Part shown: positions 25,611-35,826 of the stretch, piece by piece
Layout of the letters: each line of letters starts with the position of its first letter
How positions within the stretch are numbered: the stretch's first letter is position 1
DNA from: Aeromonas dhakensis
GTDB lineage: Bacteria; Pseudomonadota; Gammaproteobacteria; Enterobacterales; Aeromonadaceae
DNA length: 64,000 nt
Assembly: GCF_000820305.1 (NCBI RefSeq)
Contig: NZ_CDBH01000045.1
Coordinates: forward strand, 62,001 to 126,000
Direction: 5' to 3'
Made by a program: the position numbers and the translations under genes
Notes under the pieces: generated by a model
Database searches by the model: none
What the model was told of the DNA's origin: nothing
Seen by the model: only the letters and a program-made list of their open reading frames with translations

Positions 25611-27158
25611 TCAGCTGTTGTTCTTCACGAACAGGGTCAGCTCCTGACCCGGCTTGAGGTAATCGCTCTTGCCCAGCTGATTCCAGCGCATCACGTCCAT
25701 CACGGCGACCTGAAAGCGGGCTGCGATGGAGGAGAGGGAATCACCGCGGCGCACCTGATAGACCATGGACTTGTTGCCACCCTTGCCCTGCTTGGGCCAG
25801 ACCACCAGCTTCATGCCCGGTTTCAGGGCCGATTTGGCGTTGAGACCGTTCCACTTGGCCAGCTCCTCATGGGTCACCCCGTGTGCCTGGCTGATACTCC
25901 ACAGATTGTCACCGGCCCGAACCTTGTACTGGATCTTGCCGCTGCCACGGCTGGCGAGCTGCTGTGGCTTGCTCTGGACGCTCTGGCTGACCACCGGTTT
26001 GCTGCCGCTGGTCGGGATCATCAGGGTCTGACCACGGCGCAGGTTGTTGCTGTGCAGGTTGTTGGCCAGCTTGATCTGCTGCACGCTCACCCCGTGATTC
26101 TGGGCGATGCGGGAGAGGGTGTCGCCACTGGTAACCTGATAGGAGCGGGTGCGGATGCGCTCGCTCTGCGGCAGGTCGGCCAGGGCCAGCTCCAGGGTAT
26201 CGGCATATTCAACCGGTACCAGCAGGCGATAGGGGCCCTTGGGCGAGGTCGACCAGCGGGTCAGCGCCGGATTGACCTCTTTCAGCTGGGCCGGGCGCAG
26301 GCCCGCCAGCTGGGCTGCCACGTTCAGGTCGATCTGGCCTCCCGTGTTGACCACCCGCAGTTGCGGTTTGTTGGCCAGCACCGGCAGGGTGACATTGTAC
26401 TTGTCCGCATTGCGGATCATGTCAGCCATGGCCAGGATCTTGGGCACGTACATCCGGGTCTCGCGAGGCAGATCGAGCGACCAGTAGTCGGTCGGCCGGC
26501 CAGCCTTCTGATTGCGGATGATGGCGTTGCGCACCCGTCCTTCACCGGCATTGTAGGCGGCCAGCGTCTGCAGCCAGTCGCCGTCGAAGAAACGGTTCAG
26601 GTACTCCAGATAATCCAGCGCGGCATTGGTGGAGGCCAGTACATCGCGGCGGCCATCGTACCAGTTGTCGTGGCGCAGGCCGAAGTTTTTGCCGGTCGCA
26701 GGAACGAACTGCCACAGACCCACCGCATTGCTGCGGGAACGGGCGTGGGGATCGAACATGCTCTCGATCATGGGAATGGTAATAAGCTCCATTGGCAGCT
26801 CACGCCGTTCGATTTCCTCTACCATCAGATACAGGTAGGGCTCAGCCCGGCTGGCAATGGTCGCCAGATGCTTATCATTGCGCAACAACCAATCACGCTG
26901 CTGGCGGACACGGTCGTTCTCCTGCGGATCAAACTGCATATCATCACTGATACGCACCCACAGGTTATCGGTGTCATCCAGTTCGTCGATCTGTTCGTCA
27001 CCGAACAGGAAGCGCGCAGAATGTTTTTTATACGCTTTTTTGTTGACTTGGGGGGACTTGATCGGCTCGATTGCCGTTAGCGCCCGGTCATCCTGATGGC
27101 TCAGGTTTTGGCAGCCGCTGAGAAACAGCGCCGCCAATAAGGCCGTTCGTACCTTCAT
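25611..27158 (-). CDS. mltD: Membrane-bound lytic murein transglycosylase D
   Basis: 515 aa lipoprotein. The chosen ATG gives a lipoprotein signal with lipobox LFLSGC; the frame is open 27 codons further upstream but that part would bury the signal. A family 23 lysozyme-like domain holds PMIESMFDPHARSRSNAVGLWQF (catalytic Glu), AAYNAGEGRV, and RETRMYVPKI. Three LysM peptidoglycan-binding repeats fill the C-terminal 170 residues. It cleaves murein glycan chains on the periplasmic side of the outer membrane. Confidence 0.94.
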   Translation of the reverse strand: MKVRTALLAALFLSGCQNLSHQDDRALTAIEPIKSPQVNKKAYKKHSARFLFGDEQIDELDDTDNLWVRISDDMQFDPQENDRVRQQRDWLLRNDKHLATIASRAEPYLYLMVEEIERRELPMELITIPMIESMFDPHARSRSNAVGLWQFVPATGKNFGLRHDNWYDGRRDVLASTNAALDYLEYLNRFFDGDWLQTLAAYNAGEGRVRNAIIRNQKAGRPTDYWSLDLPRETRMYVPKILAMADMIRNADKYNVTLPVLANKPQLRVVNTGGQIDLNVAAQLAGLRPAQLKEVNPALTRWSTSPKGPYRLLVPVEYADTLELALADLPQSERIRTRSYQVTSGDTLSRIAQNHGVSVQQIKLANNLHSNNLRRGQTLMIPTSGSKPVVSQSVQSKPQQLASRGSGKIQYKVRAGDNLWSISQAHGVTHEELAKWNGLNAKSALKPGMKLVVWPKQGKGGNKSMVYQVRRGDSLSSIAARFQVAVMDVMRWNQLGKSDYLKPGQELTLFVKNNS

Positions 27159-27228
27159 CTCGCTCAGGTCATCTTTGGGAAAAACAGCTCGCATCATAAG
27201 GGGCAATGGCCCCCTGATCAAGGTTTGT

Positions 27229-27993
27229 TCAAAAAACATCCTTCCATTGGCGCAGGATCGTGAAGGTATCTACCGGATTTTCCACGCATTTCAGAGCATG
27301 TTTCTCAGCAGAAAATTTCACGGAATCCTGTTCGCAACGCAGAAAAACATTAAAGCGCTTCTCATCCCCCAGCCGTGAGGGGAGACTCGGCAGGCCCTGC
27401 TGGCGCAGCTTGCTGATCAGCCCGATCTGTTGCTGGATCGCCTGGTTGTCGGGCTCGACAGCGTGGGCGAAGCGCAGGTTGGAGAGGGTGTACTCGTGGG
27501 CACAATAAATGAGGGTGTCATCGGGCAGGGCGGCGAGGCGCTGCAACGATCCGAACATCTGGGCCGGGGTCCCTTCGAACAGGCGGCCGCAGCCGGCACT
27601 GAAGAGGGTGTCGCCACAAAACAGCATGCCGTGACCGTGGTAGGCAATGTGGCCGTGGGTGTGACCGGGCACGTGGATCACCTCGAGGCTCAGGCCGTGC
27701 CAGTTGATCTGATCCCCGTCATCGAGCCACTGGCCGTGGTGCGCCGGCATGGGGTCAAGCTTGGGGCCATAGAGGCGGGCATGGGGAAAATGTTCCAGCA
27801 ACTCACCCACGCCGCCCACATGATCGTGATGGTGGTGGGTGAGCAGGATGGCATCCAGTTGCAGCTCCAGCACGGCCAGCCGTTCCAGCACGGGAGCAGC
27901 CTCGCCCGGATCGACGACCAGGCAGTGATTTTCGTGTCGGATCAACCAGATGTAGTTGTCGTTAAAGGCTGGAACTGTGATCACTGGATACAT
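27229..27993 (-). CDS. gloB: Hydroxyacylglutathione hydrolase (glyoxalase II)
   Basis: 254 aa metallo-beta-lactamase-fold enzyme that hydrolyses S-lactoylglutathione to D-lactate and glutathione in methylglyoxal detoxification. The binuclear metal motif THHHHDH is at 52-58, with GHTHGHI, FCGDTLFSAGCGR and the substrate-binding CAHEYT. It is divergent from yafS and upstream of mltD on the same strand, as in E. coli. Confidence 0.95.
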   Translation of the reverse strand: MYPVITVPAFNDNYIWLIRHENHCLVVDPGEAAPVLERLAVLELQLDAILLTHHHHDHVGGVGELLEHFPHARLYGPKLDPMPAHHGQWLDDGDQINWHGLSLEVIHVPGHTHGHIAYHGHGMLFCGDTLFSAGCGRLFEGTPAQMFGSLQRLAALPDDTLIYCAHEYTLSNLRFAHAVEPDNQAIQQQIGLISKLRQQGLPSLPSRLGDEKRFNVFLRCEQDSVKFSAEKHALKCVENPVDTFTILRQWKDVF

Positions 27994-28064
27994 GAGTCTG
28001 CTTCTCTTTATGGAGGGTATCTTATATAACTGGATGGCGTTCGAACCCCAAGTTGAGCCCTATT

Positions 28065-28787
28065 ATGCAGGTGGCACGTACCGAACAACAAATCGAGATC
28101 CCGACCAGCTGGTCGGCACTGCCCATGGGGGACTGGGTAGCGGCCGAGATCCAGGAGCGACTCGACAGCTGGTGCCCGCATCTGTTTGGTTATCATCTGC
28201 TGAAGGTCGGCGCGCTGAGCGCCGAGCTCTCCTGCGGTTGCTCCTCCATTCGCCACCAGATAGGGGTCGCCCCTGGAGGCCGCCTGCTGGATCTCAAGGG
28301 GGATCCGCTGGCCCTGCCGGTACGCACCGGCAGCGTGGATGCCTGCCTGCTGGCCCACTGTCTCGATTTTTCACCCGACCCGCACCAGGTGCTGCGGGAG
28401 GCGGAGCGGGTACTGACCGACGATGGCTGGCTTATCGTCAGCGGCTACAATCCGCTCAGTCTGGTCGGCATCGGCCACTGCCTGCCTTTCCTGCGTCAAC
28501 ATCTGCCCTGGTCCGCCCGCATGTTCACCCCGGCACGGGTCACCGACTGGTTGCAGCTGCTTGGCTGCGAGGTGATGTTTGACGAGCGCTTCGGTTATTC
28601 GTTCATGGGCAGGCAGAGCCGGATCGGCTGGTGGCGGGAGAGTGTGGGGCGGGATTACTGTCGGCCGTTTGCGTCTGTCTACGTGATAGCGGCGCGCAAA
28701 CGGCGCTTCCCCCTGACACCGGTGCGCCGTCGCTGGCGTCTGCCGGGTTCCATCGCCACGCCGGGGATGGCGCGCCAGGGCGGCTAG
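28065..28787 (+). CDS. yafS: SAM-dependent methyltransferase-like protein YafS
   Basis: 240 aa class I methyltransferase fold, less conserved at the SAM site. Recognisable parts are DPLALPVRTGSVDACLLAHCLDFSPDPHQVLREAERVL and LIVSGYNPLSL. It begins at an ATG 4 codons after an in-frame TTG. Its place between gloB and rnhA is the same as in E. coli. Methyl acceptor unknown. Confidence 0.87.
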   Translation: MQVARTEQQIEIPTSWSALPMGDWVAAEIQERLDSWCPHLFGYHLLKVGALSAELSCGCSSIRHQIGVAPGGRLLDLKGDPLALPVRTGSVDACLLAHCLDFSPDPHQVLREAERVLTDDGWLIVSGYNPLSLVGIGHCLPFLRQHLPWSARMFTPARVTDWLQLLGCEVMFDERFGYSFMGRQSRIGWWRESVGRDYCRPFASVYVIAARKRRFPLTPVRRRWRLPGSIATPGMARQGG

Positions 28788-28830
28788 TCGTCAGCCACCG
28801 ATCAGGCTCATGTGCCAGAAGGGAAGGCGG

Positions 28831-29295
28831 TCAGGGTTGATAGCCGGTATCTTCGGCCAGCTGTTTGCCGCTGGCGGCCTCGCGGGCCAGCTCATCGCAG
28901 CGCTCGTTCTCCGGGTGTCCGGAGTGCCCCTTGACCCAGAGCCACTCGATCTGGTGGCGACTGACTTCCGCATCCAGCGCTTTCCAGAGATCGACGTTCT
29001 TGACCGGTTGACGGTTGGCGGTCATCCATCCCTTCTTCTTCCAGCCGATGATCCACTGGGTGATCCCCTGGCGCACATACTGGCTGTCTGTGGTGAGGCG
29101 CACCTGGCAGGGCTCGTTCAGGGTGCGCAGCCCCATGATGGCGGCCATCAGCTCCATCCGGTTATTGGTGGTGAGGCGAAAGCCGGCGGCGATCTCCTTG
29201 CGATGCTTGCCGTAGACCATGACGGCACCATAACCACCCGGGCCCGGGTTGCCGAGGCAGGAACCATCCGTATACAAATCAATCTGTTTTAACAT
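28831..29295 (-). CDS. rnhA: Ribonuclease HI
   Basis: 154 aa. The catalytic set is complete: D10 (YTDGSC), E48 (NRMELMA), D70 (TTDSQYV), D134 (NERCDELA) and H124. It degrades RNA in RNA-DNA hybrids such as R-loops and primers. It is divergent from dnaQ with 52 bases between starts, so the promoters must overlap as in E. coli. Confidence 0.97.
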   Translation of the reverse strand: MLKQIDLYTDGSCLGNPGPGGYGAVMVYGKHRKEIAAGFRLTTNNRMELMAAIMGLRTLNEPCQVRLTTDSQYVRQGITQWIIGWKKKGWMTANRQPVKNVDLWKALDAEVSRHQIEWLWVKGHSGHPENERCDELAREAASGKQLAEDTGYQP

Positions 29296-29347
29296 GAGGC
29301 TTGGGGTAAACTAGCGGGTAAAGCCGAAGTTTGACATAGATTGGATC

Positions 29348-30082
29348 ATGAGCACACCCCAACTGAATCGCCAGATCATTCTGGATACTGAAACCACTGG
29401 TATGAACACGGCCGGTGGCCCCGTCTATCTGGGACACCGGATCATCGAGATCGGCTGTGTGGAGGTGATCAACCGCAAGCTGACCGGGAACCACTTCCAC
29501 GTCTACATCAAGCCGGACCGGCTGGTGGACCCGGAAGCCATCCAGGTGCACGGCATCACCGACGAGTTCTTGCGTGACAAGCCGTCGTTCAGCCAGATTG
29601 CCGACGAGTTCATCGAGTTTATTCGCGGTGCCGAGCTGATTGCCCACAACGCGCCGTTTGACGTGAGCTTCATGGACTATGAGTTCAGCAAGCTCGGCCT
29701 CAACTTCAAGACCGCCGACATCTGCGGCATCACGGATACCCTGGCGATGGCGCGGGACCTGTTCCCGGGCAAGCGCAACAACCTGGACGTGCTGTGCGAT
29801 CGCTACGGTATCGACAACTCGCACCGTACCCTGCACGGGGCCTTGCTCGATGCGGAGATCCTGGCAGACGTCTACCTGTTGATGACGGGTGGCCAGACCA
29901 AACTGAACCTGGCCACCGAGAGCAACGAGAATGAAAGCAACCAGGACACCAGTATCCGGCGACTGGAGAGCAACCGTCCACCGCTCAAGGTGATCCGGGC
30001 CAGTGCCGACGTTGAGGCGGTACACGAGGCGCGGCTGGATCTGGTGCAGAAGAAGGGAGGAGCCTGCCTGTGGCGGCAATGA
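29348..30082 (+). CDS. dnaQ: DNA polymerase III epsilon subunit (proofreading exonuclease)
   Basis: 244 aa 3'-5' exonuclease. Exo I is ILDTETTG (D13, E15), Exo II is HNAPFDVSFMDYEF and Exo III ends HRTLHGALLDAEILADVYL. After the nuclease domain the tail has QTKLNL, a clamp-binding-like motif, and a C-terminal region that would bind the alpha subunit. Its TGA overlaps the ATG of the next gene, so the two are coupled. Confidence 0.96.
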   Translation: MSTPQLNRQIILDTETTGMNTAGGPVYLGHRIIEIGCVEVINRKLTGNHFHVYIKPDRLVDPEAIQVHGITDEFLRDKPSFSQIADEFIEFIRGAELIAHNAPFDVSFMDYEFSKLGLNFKTADICGITDTLAMARDLFPGKRNNLDVLCDRYGIDNSHRTLHGALLDAEILADVYLLMTGGQTKLNLATESNENESNQDTSIRRLESNRPPLKVIRASADVEAVHEARLDLVQKKGGACLWRQ

Positions 30083-31347
30083 GCAAGCTATGGGGCGGCC
30101 TGCTGCTGCTGGCCTCGCTGACGGCCGGGGCCAACGAGGTATTTGCCCCCTCCGACATCCCCCTGCTCGATAATCGCTTTCGCATCGATTACGGGGTGAA
30201 GGAGATCACCTTCATCGTGACGCGCAAGCCGGGCACTCCGTCGGTGATCCTGGTGCGGCCCGATGGCAGCAAGCTCTATGTGAGCAAGGTGACGCCGCCC
30301 GATGTCGGCTGGTTGGCGCTCAAGGATCAGGATCTCATTACCATCCGCAATCCCATGCCGGGCCCCTGGCAGGCCATTGGCGAGGTGGACCCCGACAACC
30401 GGGTGCGCCTGCTGTCGAACATCAAGCTGGAAACCGATCTGTTGCCGACCCAGCTTTACCAGGGGGAGAAGGTCAAGCTCAAATCCTGGCTGCTGATCGA
30501 CGACGCGCCGCCCAAGGATGGCTACTACCTGTCCGATCTCGGCATGACGGTACGGCTGCAGCGTTTCAATGACGCCAAGCCGGAGGGGGAGCCGGTCGTC
30601 GATGAGGTGCTCGGTCACTATCGTGACGATGGCAAGGGGCTCGACGAGGTGCCAGGCGACGGCATCATGACCGCCGAGGCGGTGCTGGATGTGCCAGCCG
30701 GGAAATACCGGGCCATGTACAGCACAGGCAATCAGGTCTTCTCCCGTGCCCGCTATCAGGATGTGCTGATCTATCCGCTACCTGTCAGTTACTCCCTCGC
30801 GCCTCCCTCGCAGGAGTTCGGGGCCAAGCTCTCCTTCCTGATTGACGTGGATGAACTGGATCCCGCTTCCGTGGTGATCCAGGGCAAGGCGACCAGCACG
30901 GTCGGGACCAGCATGCCGTTCAATGCGGTGGCCACCGAACCCAAGGTGGAGGTGGATCTCTCCGCCATCAAGGAAGTCGGCCAATATGAGGTGACGGCTA
31001 CCCTGTTTGGCACGACCCGCTTGGGCCGCGAAATTCAGGTGAGCCTGCCGGTCAAATCCTTCAATATCTTCCCGGTGCTGGCAACGCCGCCATCGGCCGC
31101 CTCTGCCGCGTCAGAAGCCTCGGCAGCAATTCCGAGCCAGGTCAAGTTCGAGGAAAAGGAGAGCGGCGGCTGGTTGGTCTGGCTGCTGGGTGGCGCTGGC
31201 ATATTATTGCTGCTCCTGCTCGGCGGCGTGGGCTTCATCGTGCTGCAAAAGCGGCGGGCGCTGAAAAAAGCCATGGCATCGCAAAAAGCCGAGAGCGAGA
31301 GCGCCAAGCCGGAGGCCAAGCTGGATCTCAACCTGCCCGAGCAATAG
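30079..31347 (+). CDS. TIGR03503-type exported protein with C-terminal membrane anchor
   Basis: 422 aa. A signal peptide (MSKLWGGLLLLASLTAGA) is followed by an extended beta-rich periplasmic region, an alanine/serine-rich linker near residue 350, one strong transmembrane helix (WLVWLLGGAGILLLLLL) and a basic then acidic cytoplasmic tail. Size and layout match the uncharacterised TIGR03503 family of marine gammaproteobacteria and Aeromonas. ATGA overlap with dnaQ. Function unknown. Confidence 0.75.
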   Translation: MSKLWGGLLLLASLTAGANEVFAPSDIPLLDNRFRIDYGVKEITFIVTRKPGTPSVILVRPDGSKLYVSKVTPPDVGWLALKDQDLITIRNPMPGPWQAIGEVDPDNRVRLLSNIKLETDLLPTQLYQGEKVKLKSWLLIDDAPPKDGYYLSDLGMTVRLQRFNDAKPEGEPVVDEVLGHYRDDGKGLDEVPGDGIMTAEAVLDVPAGKYRAMYSTGNQVFSRARYQDVLIYPLPVSYSLAPPSQEFGAKLSFLIDVDELDPASVVIQGKATSTVGTSMPFNAVATEPKVEVDLSAIKEVGQYEVTATLFGTTRLGREIQVSLPVKSFNIFPVLATPPSAASAASEASAAIPSQVKFEEKESGGWLVWLLGGAGILLLLLLGGVGFIVLQKRRALKKAMASQKAESESAKPEAKLDLNLPEQ

Positions 31348-31370
31348 GTGAGGGGAATGCTGCAAGCAGC

Positions 31371-31398
31371 AAAAAGCCGCCTGTCAGGGCGGCTTTTT
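31371..31398. terminator. Bidirectional terminator after the dnaQ transcript
   Basis: AAAAAGCCGCC / GGCGGCTTTTT with a 6-base loop lies between the TIGR03503-type gene and the convergent HD-GYP gene. Confidence 0.9.
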
Positions 31399-31441
31399 CT
31401 ATATGGGCAGATTACTGGGGTGGTTGAACAACCCATCCAGC

Positions 31442-32962
31442 TCAATGTTCCCCGACGTAGATATCCTTGTGCTGTTCGCGGATCTCGAGGAATTTATCGA
31501 GGTTGGCCAGCATCAGCTCCACCAGCTGGGGGTCGAAGTGCTGGCCTTTTTCCTCCTGGATCAGCGCCAGTACCTTGTCCAGCGGCCAGGCCTTCTTGTA
31601 GCAGCGATCCGAGCCGAGTGCATCGAACACGTCGGCCAGCGCCACCACCCGCCCTTCCAGCGGAATGGCATCGCCCTTGAGGCCACGGGGATAGCCGCTG
31701 CCGTTCCACTTTTCGTGGTGGTTGCCGGCGATGGTGGCACCAATCTGGAACAACGCCAGATCGCTACCGGAGAGCATGTCCTGCCCCAGTTGGGCGTGGG
31801 TCTTCATGATCTCCCACTCCTCCGGGGTCAACTTGCCCGGTTTGTGCAGGATGGCATCCGGAATGCCCACCTTGCCGATGTCGTGCAGCGGAGAGGCGCG
31901 CTTGATGAGCTCGCTCTGTTCCTCGCTCATGCCCAGCAACTGGCAGAACAGCTCGGTATAAAGGGCGACCCGCTTGACGTGCAGGCCGGACTCCTTGGAG
32001 CGGGTCTCCACCAGTTCGCCAATGCGGTAGATGATTTCGCGCTGGTTGTCGGCGATGACCTCGTTGAGTCGGATGTTCTCCAGCGCCACTATGATGTTTT
32101 CGGTGAACAGGCTGAGCAGGCCCGTATCCATCTGGCTGAGCTGGCGAGTGGTCTCGATGTGAAACAGCAGATGATGGCGGGGGTTCTGGCAGTAGAGCAC
32201 CATCTGGTTGCCGTCATAGACGTTGGCGCGATTGTTCATGGCCTGACGCAAGATGACGGGAGCATCGGCCAGACGCAGCGACGGATGGCCCGGCAGCAAG
32301 GGTTCCAGGATCTGATCCCGTACCTCGTAGGCATACTGCTTCACATCATAGATATGTGAATCTTCCAGATTGAGCAGGGCACTGAGCTGCTCCTGGGCCC
32401 CTTCGACAAACTGCCGCAGTGCCCGCTTCTCGAAGATCCCCTTGGAGGCCTCGATGACCTTCTCCAGCCCCTGGCGGTTGCTCTCGAGGGTGCGGATGTC
32501 GCGATAGGAGCGCAGGCTGGCTCGCAGCAGGGTGCGCAGCTTCTGGGAGGTGAGCTCGGTCTTGTCCTTGTAGTCGTTGATGTCGTAGTTGCTGACCACG
32601 TCATCTTCCGGGGCCTGGCCCGGTTGACCGGTACGCAGCACGATGCGCACCATCTTGTTTTGCAGATCCTCGCGCACGAATTTGACCACATCGAGACCGG
32701 CGTGATCGACCTCCATGACCACGTCCAGCAGCAACAAGGCCACGTCCGGGGTCTTGGCGAGCAGCTCCTTGGCTTGAGCGGCTGAATAAGCATGCAAAAA
32801 TTCAATGGGTCTATTATCGAATTCAAACTTGCTCAGGGTGATCTTGGTTATGCGATGCACTTCGGGCTCATCGTCCACAATCATCACCTTCCATCCAGCC
32901 TGCTGGTCGTCGAGAAGGGGCAGATCGTCATCGTCAATAATCAGGATTTGGTCATCCATCAT
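31442..32962 (-). CDS. Response regulator with REC, DUF3369 and HD-GYP domains
   Basis: 506 aa. The receiver domain has VDDE at 29-32 and the phosphoacceptor D80 in LLLLDVV. It is followed by DUF3369 and an HD-GYP phosphodiesterase with HDIGKVGIPD, HHEKWNGSGYP and a final DVFDALGSDR. Intact HD and GYP residues predict hydrolysis of cyclic-di-GMP. An odd acidic stretch (IIDDDDLPLLDD) precedes the receiver. No histidine kinase gene is adjacent, so its partner is unknown. Confidence 0.92.
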   Translation of the reverse strand: MMDDQILIIDDDDLPLLDDQQAGWKVMIVDDEPEVHRITKITLSKFEFDNRPIEFLHAYSAAQAKELLAKTPDVALLLLDVVMEVDHAGLDVVKFVREDLQNKMVRIVLRTGQPGQAPEDDVVSNYDINDYKDKTELTSQKLRTLLRASLRSYRDIRTLESNRQGLEKVIEASKGIFEKRALRQFVEGAQEQLSALLNLEDSHIYDVKQYAYEVRDQILEPLLPGHPSLRLADAPVILRQAMNNRANVYDGNQMVLYCQNPRHHLLFHIETTRQLSQMDTGLLSLFTENIIVALENIRLNEVIADNQREIIYRIGELVETRSKESGLHVKRVALYTELFCQLLGMSEEQSELIKRASPLHDIGKVGIPDAILHKPGKLTPEEWEIMKTHAQLGQDMLSGSDLALFQIGATIAGNHHEKWNGSGYPRGLKGDAIPLEGRVVALADVFDALGSDRCYKKAWPLDKVLALIQEEKGQHFDPQLVELMLANLDKFLEIREQHKDIYVGEH

Positions 32963-33124
32963 GCAATCCTGTTTGGGATCCTGTGCTTACATTAACTGCT
33001 TCACTAAGGATAGGAAACTTATTGGGAAATAAAATTTGATCTGTGAAATCTCTTTGTCGTCATCCTGATCCTGCCCCATAAAAAACGCCTCCACTTGGGA
33101 GGCGTTTGACTATCTATCGGGCGC
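32963..33124. other. Intergenic region between the HD-GYP gene and fadE
   Basis: 162 bases, AT-rich near the HD-GYP start, where its promoter must lie, with the fadE terminator at the right end. No gene seen. Confidence 0.4.
33079..33107 (-). terminator. Terminator of fadE
   Basis: AAACGCCTCC / GGAGGCGTTT with a 5-base loop is followed on the minus strand by a run of six T, 18 bases after the fadE stop. Confidence 0.9.
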
Positions 33125-35581
33125 TCAGGCGGCTCTGTGATAGGCCGATGGCTCGAACAGGGCCTTGTTGGCGACCAGCTCGATGGGATCAAAATCATCG
33201 ACGTTGATGGTGCGCAGACGACTCTCTTCGGCGCGGCGCAACAGGTCCGCTTCGGTCTGGTTGAGTACCCCCAGCGTCAGGCCGGATTCTGCCACCTTGT
33301 CCAGTTGCATAAACGGACGCTTGATGCCGTCAGCCTTGCATACTTTCTCAAACAGTGGCTCGGCAGAGAGCACGTCGTCCAGCGCCTGCTCCAGCAGACC
33401 GAAGGGGTTGCCTTCTTCGCGGGTGAGATACTGCCCCTGGGCCAGTCGACTGCGGGTGTCGCTCGGGGTTTGCAGCAGGCGGGCCACCTGGTTGTCCAGC
33501 TTGTCGCTCGGACGTTTCAGGTCGCGGCCCAGTGGCAGCACGATGACGCGCAGGGCCAGCCCAATCCAGCGGTTCGGGAAGTTGCGCAGCAGCTCGTCGA
33601 TCGCTTCCTGTGCCTTGAACAGGGCATCTTGCAGCGCCCAGTGCAGCAGCGGCAGGTCGGCGTGCTGACGACCCTCATCCTGATAGCGCTTGAGGGCGCT
33701 GGAGGCCAGATAGAGCTGGCTCAGCACGTCGCCAAGACGGGCGGAGACCCGCTCTTTACGCTTGAGCTCGCCACCCAGGGTGCCCATCGCCATGTCCGAC
33801 AGGAACGCCAGGTTGGCAGAGAGGCGGGAGAGCTGTTGGTAGTAACCCTTGGTCTGGTCCTTGAACGGCGCGGCGGCGAAGCGGGCACCGGTCAGACCCA
33901 GCCAGAAGCTGCGCACCAGGTTGCTGATGGCAAAGCCGACGTGGCTGAATACCGCCTTGTCGAAGTCCTTGAGGGCCTGCTCCTGATCCGGGTGGCTGGC
34001 CGCCAGCATTTCGGGCAGCACGTACGGGTGGCAGCGGATGGCGCCCTGACCGTAGATGATCATGCTGCGGGTCAGGATATTGGCCCCTTCCACCGTGACG
34101 GCGATGGGTGCGCCCTGATAGCCACGGGCCAGGTAGTTGTTGGGCCCCATGCAGATGGCCTTGCCACCGTGGATGTCCATGGCATCGATGATGCACTTCT
34201 GGGCACGATCGGTGAGGTGGTACTTGACGATGGCGGAGATGACCGAGGGTTTCTCGCCCAAATCGATACCGGTCACGGTCAGCTTGGCGGCGGCGCCCAT
34301 GATGTAGGCGTTGCCGCCGATGCGGGCCAGCGGCTCTTCAATGCCTTCCATCTTGCCGATGGGCAGCTTGAACTGACGGCGGATGCGGCTGTAGGCGCCG
34401 CTCGCCAGGGCCAGCATCTTGACGCCGCCGGTGCTGTTGGAGGGCAAGGTAATGCCGCGTCCGACCGACAGGCATTCGACCAGCATGCGCCAGCCCTGAC
34501 CGGCCATGGCCGGGCCGCCAATGATGAAATCGAGCGGGACGAACACGTCCTTGCCACGGGTCGGGCCGTTCTGGAACGGCACGTTGAGCGGGAAGTGGCG
34601 ACGGCCGATCTCGACCCCCTTGATGTGGGTCGGAATGAGGGCGCAAGTGATACCAAGTTCCTCTTCGTCACCCAGCAGGTGCTCGGGGTCACGCAGCTTG
34701 AAGGCGAGGCCCAGTACGGTGGCGATGGGGGCAAGCGTGATGTAGCGCTTGTTCCAGGTCAGGCGCATGCCGAGTACTTCTTTTCCTTCCCACTCGCCCC
34801 TGCAGACTATCCCGAAGTCGGGAATGGAGCCTGCGTCAGAGCCTGCTTCCGGGCTGGTGAGGGCGAAGCAGGGGATCTCCTTGCCGACCGCCAGACGCGG
34901 CAGGTAGTAATCCTTCTGCTCATCGGTGCCATAGTGTTGCAGCAGTTCGCCCGGGCCCAGCGAGTTGGGCACGCCGACGGTGGAAGCGAGCACGGCGCTG
35001 GCGCCGCACAGCTTTTGCAGCACGCAGGACTGGGCGTAGGCGGAGAACTCCAGGCCACCGTATTTCTTCTTGATGATCATGGCGAAGAACTTGTTGTCCT
35101 TCAGGTATTGCCACACCTCGGGGGAGAGATCGGCCCGCTCATGGGTCACTTCCCAGTCGTTGACCATGCGGCACACCTCTTCCACCGGGCCGTCCAGAAA
35201 GGCCTGCTCTTCGGCAGAGAGGGTGCTGACCGGGATGGCGTGCAGCTTTTTCCAGTCCGGGTTGCCAGCAAACAGGTCGGCTTCCCACCAAGTGGTGCCC
35301 GCCTCAATGGCCTCTTTCTCGGTGCGGGACATCTCCGGCATGATGGATTTGTAGAGCTTGAACAGCGGCTTGGTCAGTTGATTGCGACGAAAATCCACCA
35401 GATTGAGAGGTATGGCGATCACCGCAAACAGTACCCAGACCAGCAGGGGAACGTGGCCATAGAGGGCGCCGGCAATCAGGGCTGCCGCCGTGGCAAGCGT
35501 GGAGGTGAACAGAGACGCCCGGCGATAAGCCATGGCGCCGATCACCAGGATCACTCCGAGCAGAGTGAGAGTCGTCGTCAT
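33125..35581 (-). CDS. fadE: Acyl-CoA dehydrogenase FadE
   Basis: 818 aa long-form acyl-CoA dehydrogenase of the E. coli FadE type, carrying out the first step of fatty-acid beta-oxidation. Two N-terminal membrane helices ([27 protein letters not shown]) are followed by the dehydrogenase core ([41 protein letters not shown]) and a long C-terminal extension. The chosen ATG has AAGGAG 6-7 bases upstream; the frame is open 34 codons further but without support. A FadR-like operator lies in the leader. Divergent gmhA matches E. coli order. Confidence 0.94.
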   Translation of the reverse strand: MTTTLTLLGVILVIGAMAYRRASLFTSTLATAAALIAGALYGHVPLLVWVLFAVIAIPLNLVDFRRNQLTKPLFKLYKSIMPEMSRTEKEAIEAGTTWWEADLFAGNPDWKKLHAIPVSTLSAEEQAFLDGPVEEVCRMVNDWEVTHERADLSPEVWQYLKDNKFFAMIIKKKYGGLEFSAYAQSCVLQKLCGASAVLASTVGVPNSLGPGELLQHYGTDEQKDYYLPRLAVGKEIPCFALTSPEAGSDAGSIPDFGIVCRGEWEGKEVLGMRLTWNKRYITLAPIATVLGLAFKLRDPEHLLGDEEELGITCALIPTHIKGVEIGRRHFPLNVPFQNGPTRGKDVFVPLDFIIGGPAMAGQGWRMLVECLSVGRGITLPSNSTGGVKMLALASGAYSRIRRQFKLPIGKMEGIEEPLARIGGNAYIMGAAAKLTVTGIDLGEKPSVISAIVKYHLTDRAQKCIIDAMDIHGGKAICMGPNNYLARGYQGAPIAVTVEGANILTRSMIIYGQGAIRCHPYVLPEMLAASHPDQEQALKDFDKAVFSHVGFAISNLVRSFWLGLTGARFAAAPFKDQTKGYYQQLSRLSANLAFLSDMAMGTLGGELKRKERVSARLGDVLSQLYLASSALKRYQDEGRQHADLPLLHWALQDALFKAQEAIDELLRNFPNRWIGLALRVIVLPLGRDLKRPSDKLDNQVARLLQTPSDTRSRLAQGQYLTREEGNPFGLLEQALDDVLSAEPLFEKVCKADGIKRPFMQLDKVAESGLTLGVLNQTEADLLRRAEESRLRTINVDDFDPIELVANKALFEPSAYHRAA

Positions 35582-35636
35582 TTTTCGCTCCTTGCATGAG
35601 TTGCCGAAGTTGGGTGAACTGGGGGTTAACTGATCC

Positions 35637-35653
35637 AGAGGTCTGACCTGTTG
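35637..35653. promoter_or_regulatory. FadR-like operator upstream of fadE
   Basis: The 11-bp palindrome AGGTCTGACCT sits in a context (CAGAGGTCTGACCTGTT) that follows the FadR consensus AACTGGTCNGACCAGTT in its GGTCNGACC core. It lies 56-72 bases before the fadE ATG, where repression by FadR is expected. Confidence 0.62.
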
Positions 35654-35826
35654 GATATGGCCTCTGTTGTAATTCATACGCACAAACTTATCAAGCTGTT
35701 TACAAGCTTGTTACCTTGGCTCTGTGATCGGCATAACGTAGTGCCGGCGCCATCTTGACGGGCGGGGGGCGACTCCGGGATTGGCTTGTGCGACAATGGC
35801 GCCGCCCATATTTTGGAAGAGACATC

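Noticed and set aside
33137..35599. 820-codon open frame antisense to fadE
   Set aside because: Shadow frame; fadE has ribosome site, operator, terminator and full motif support.
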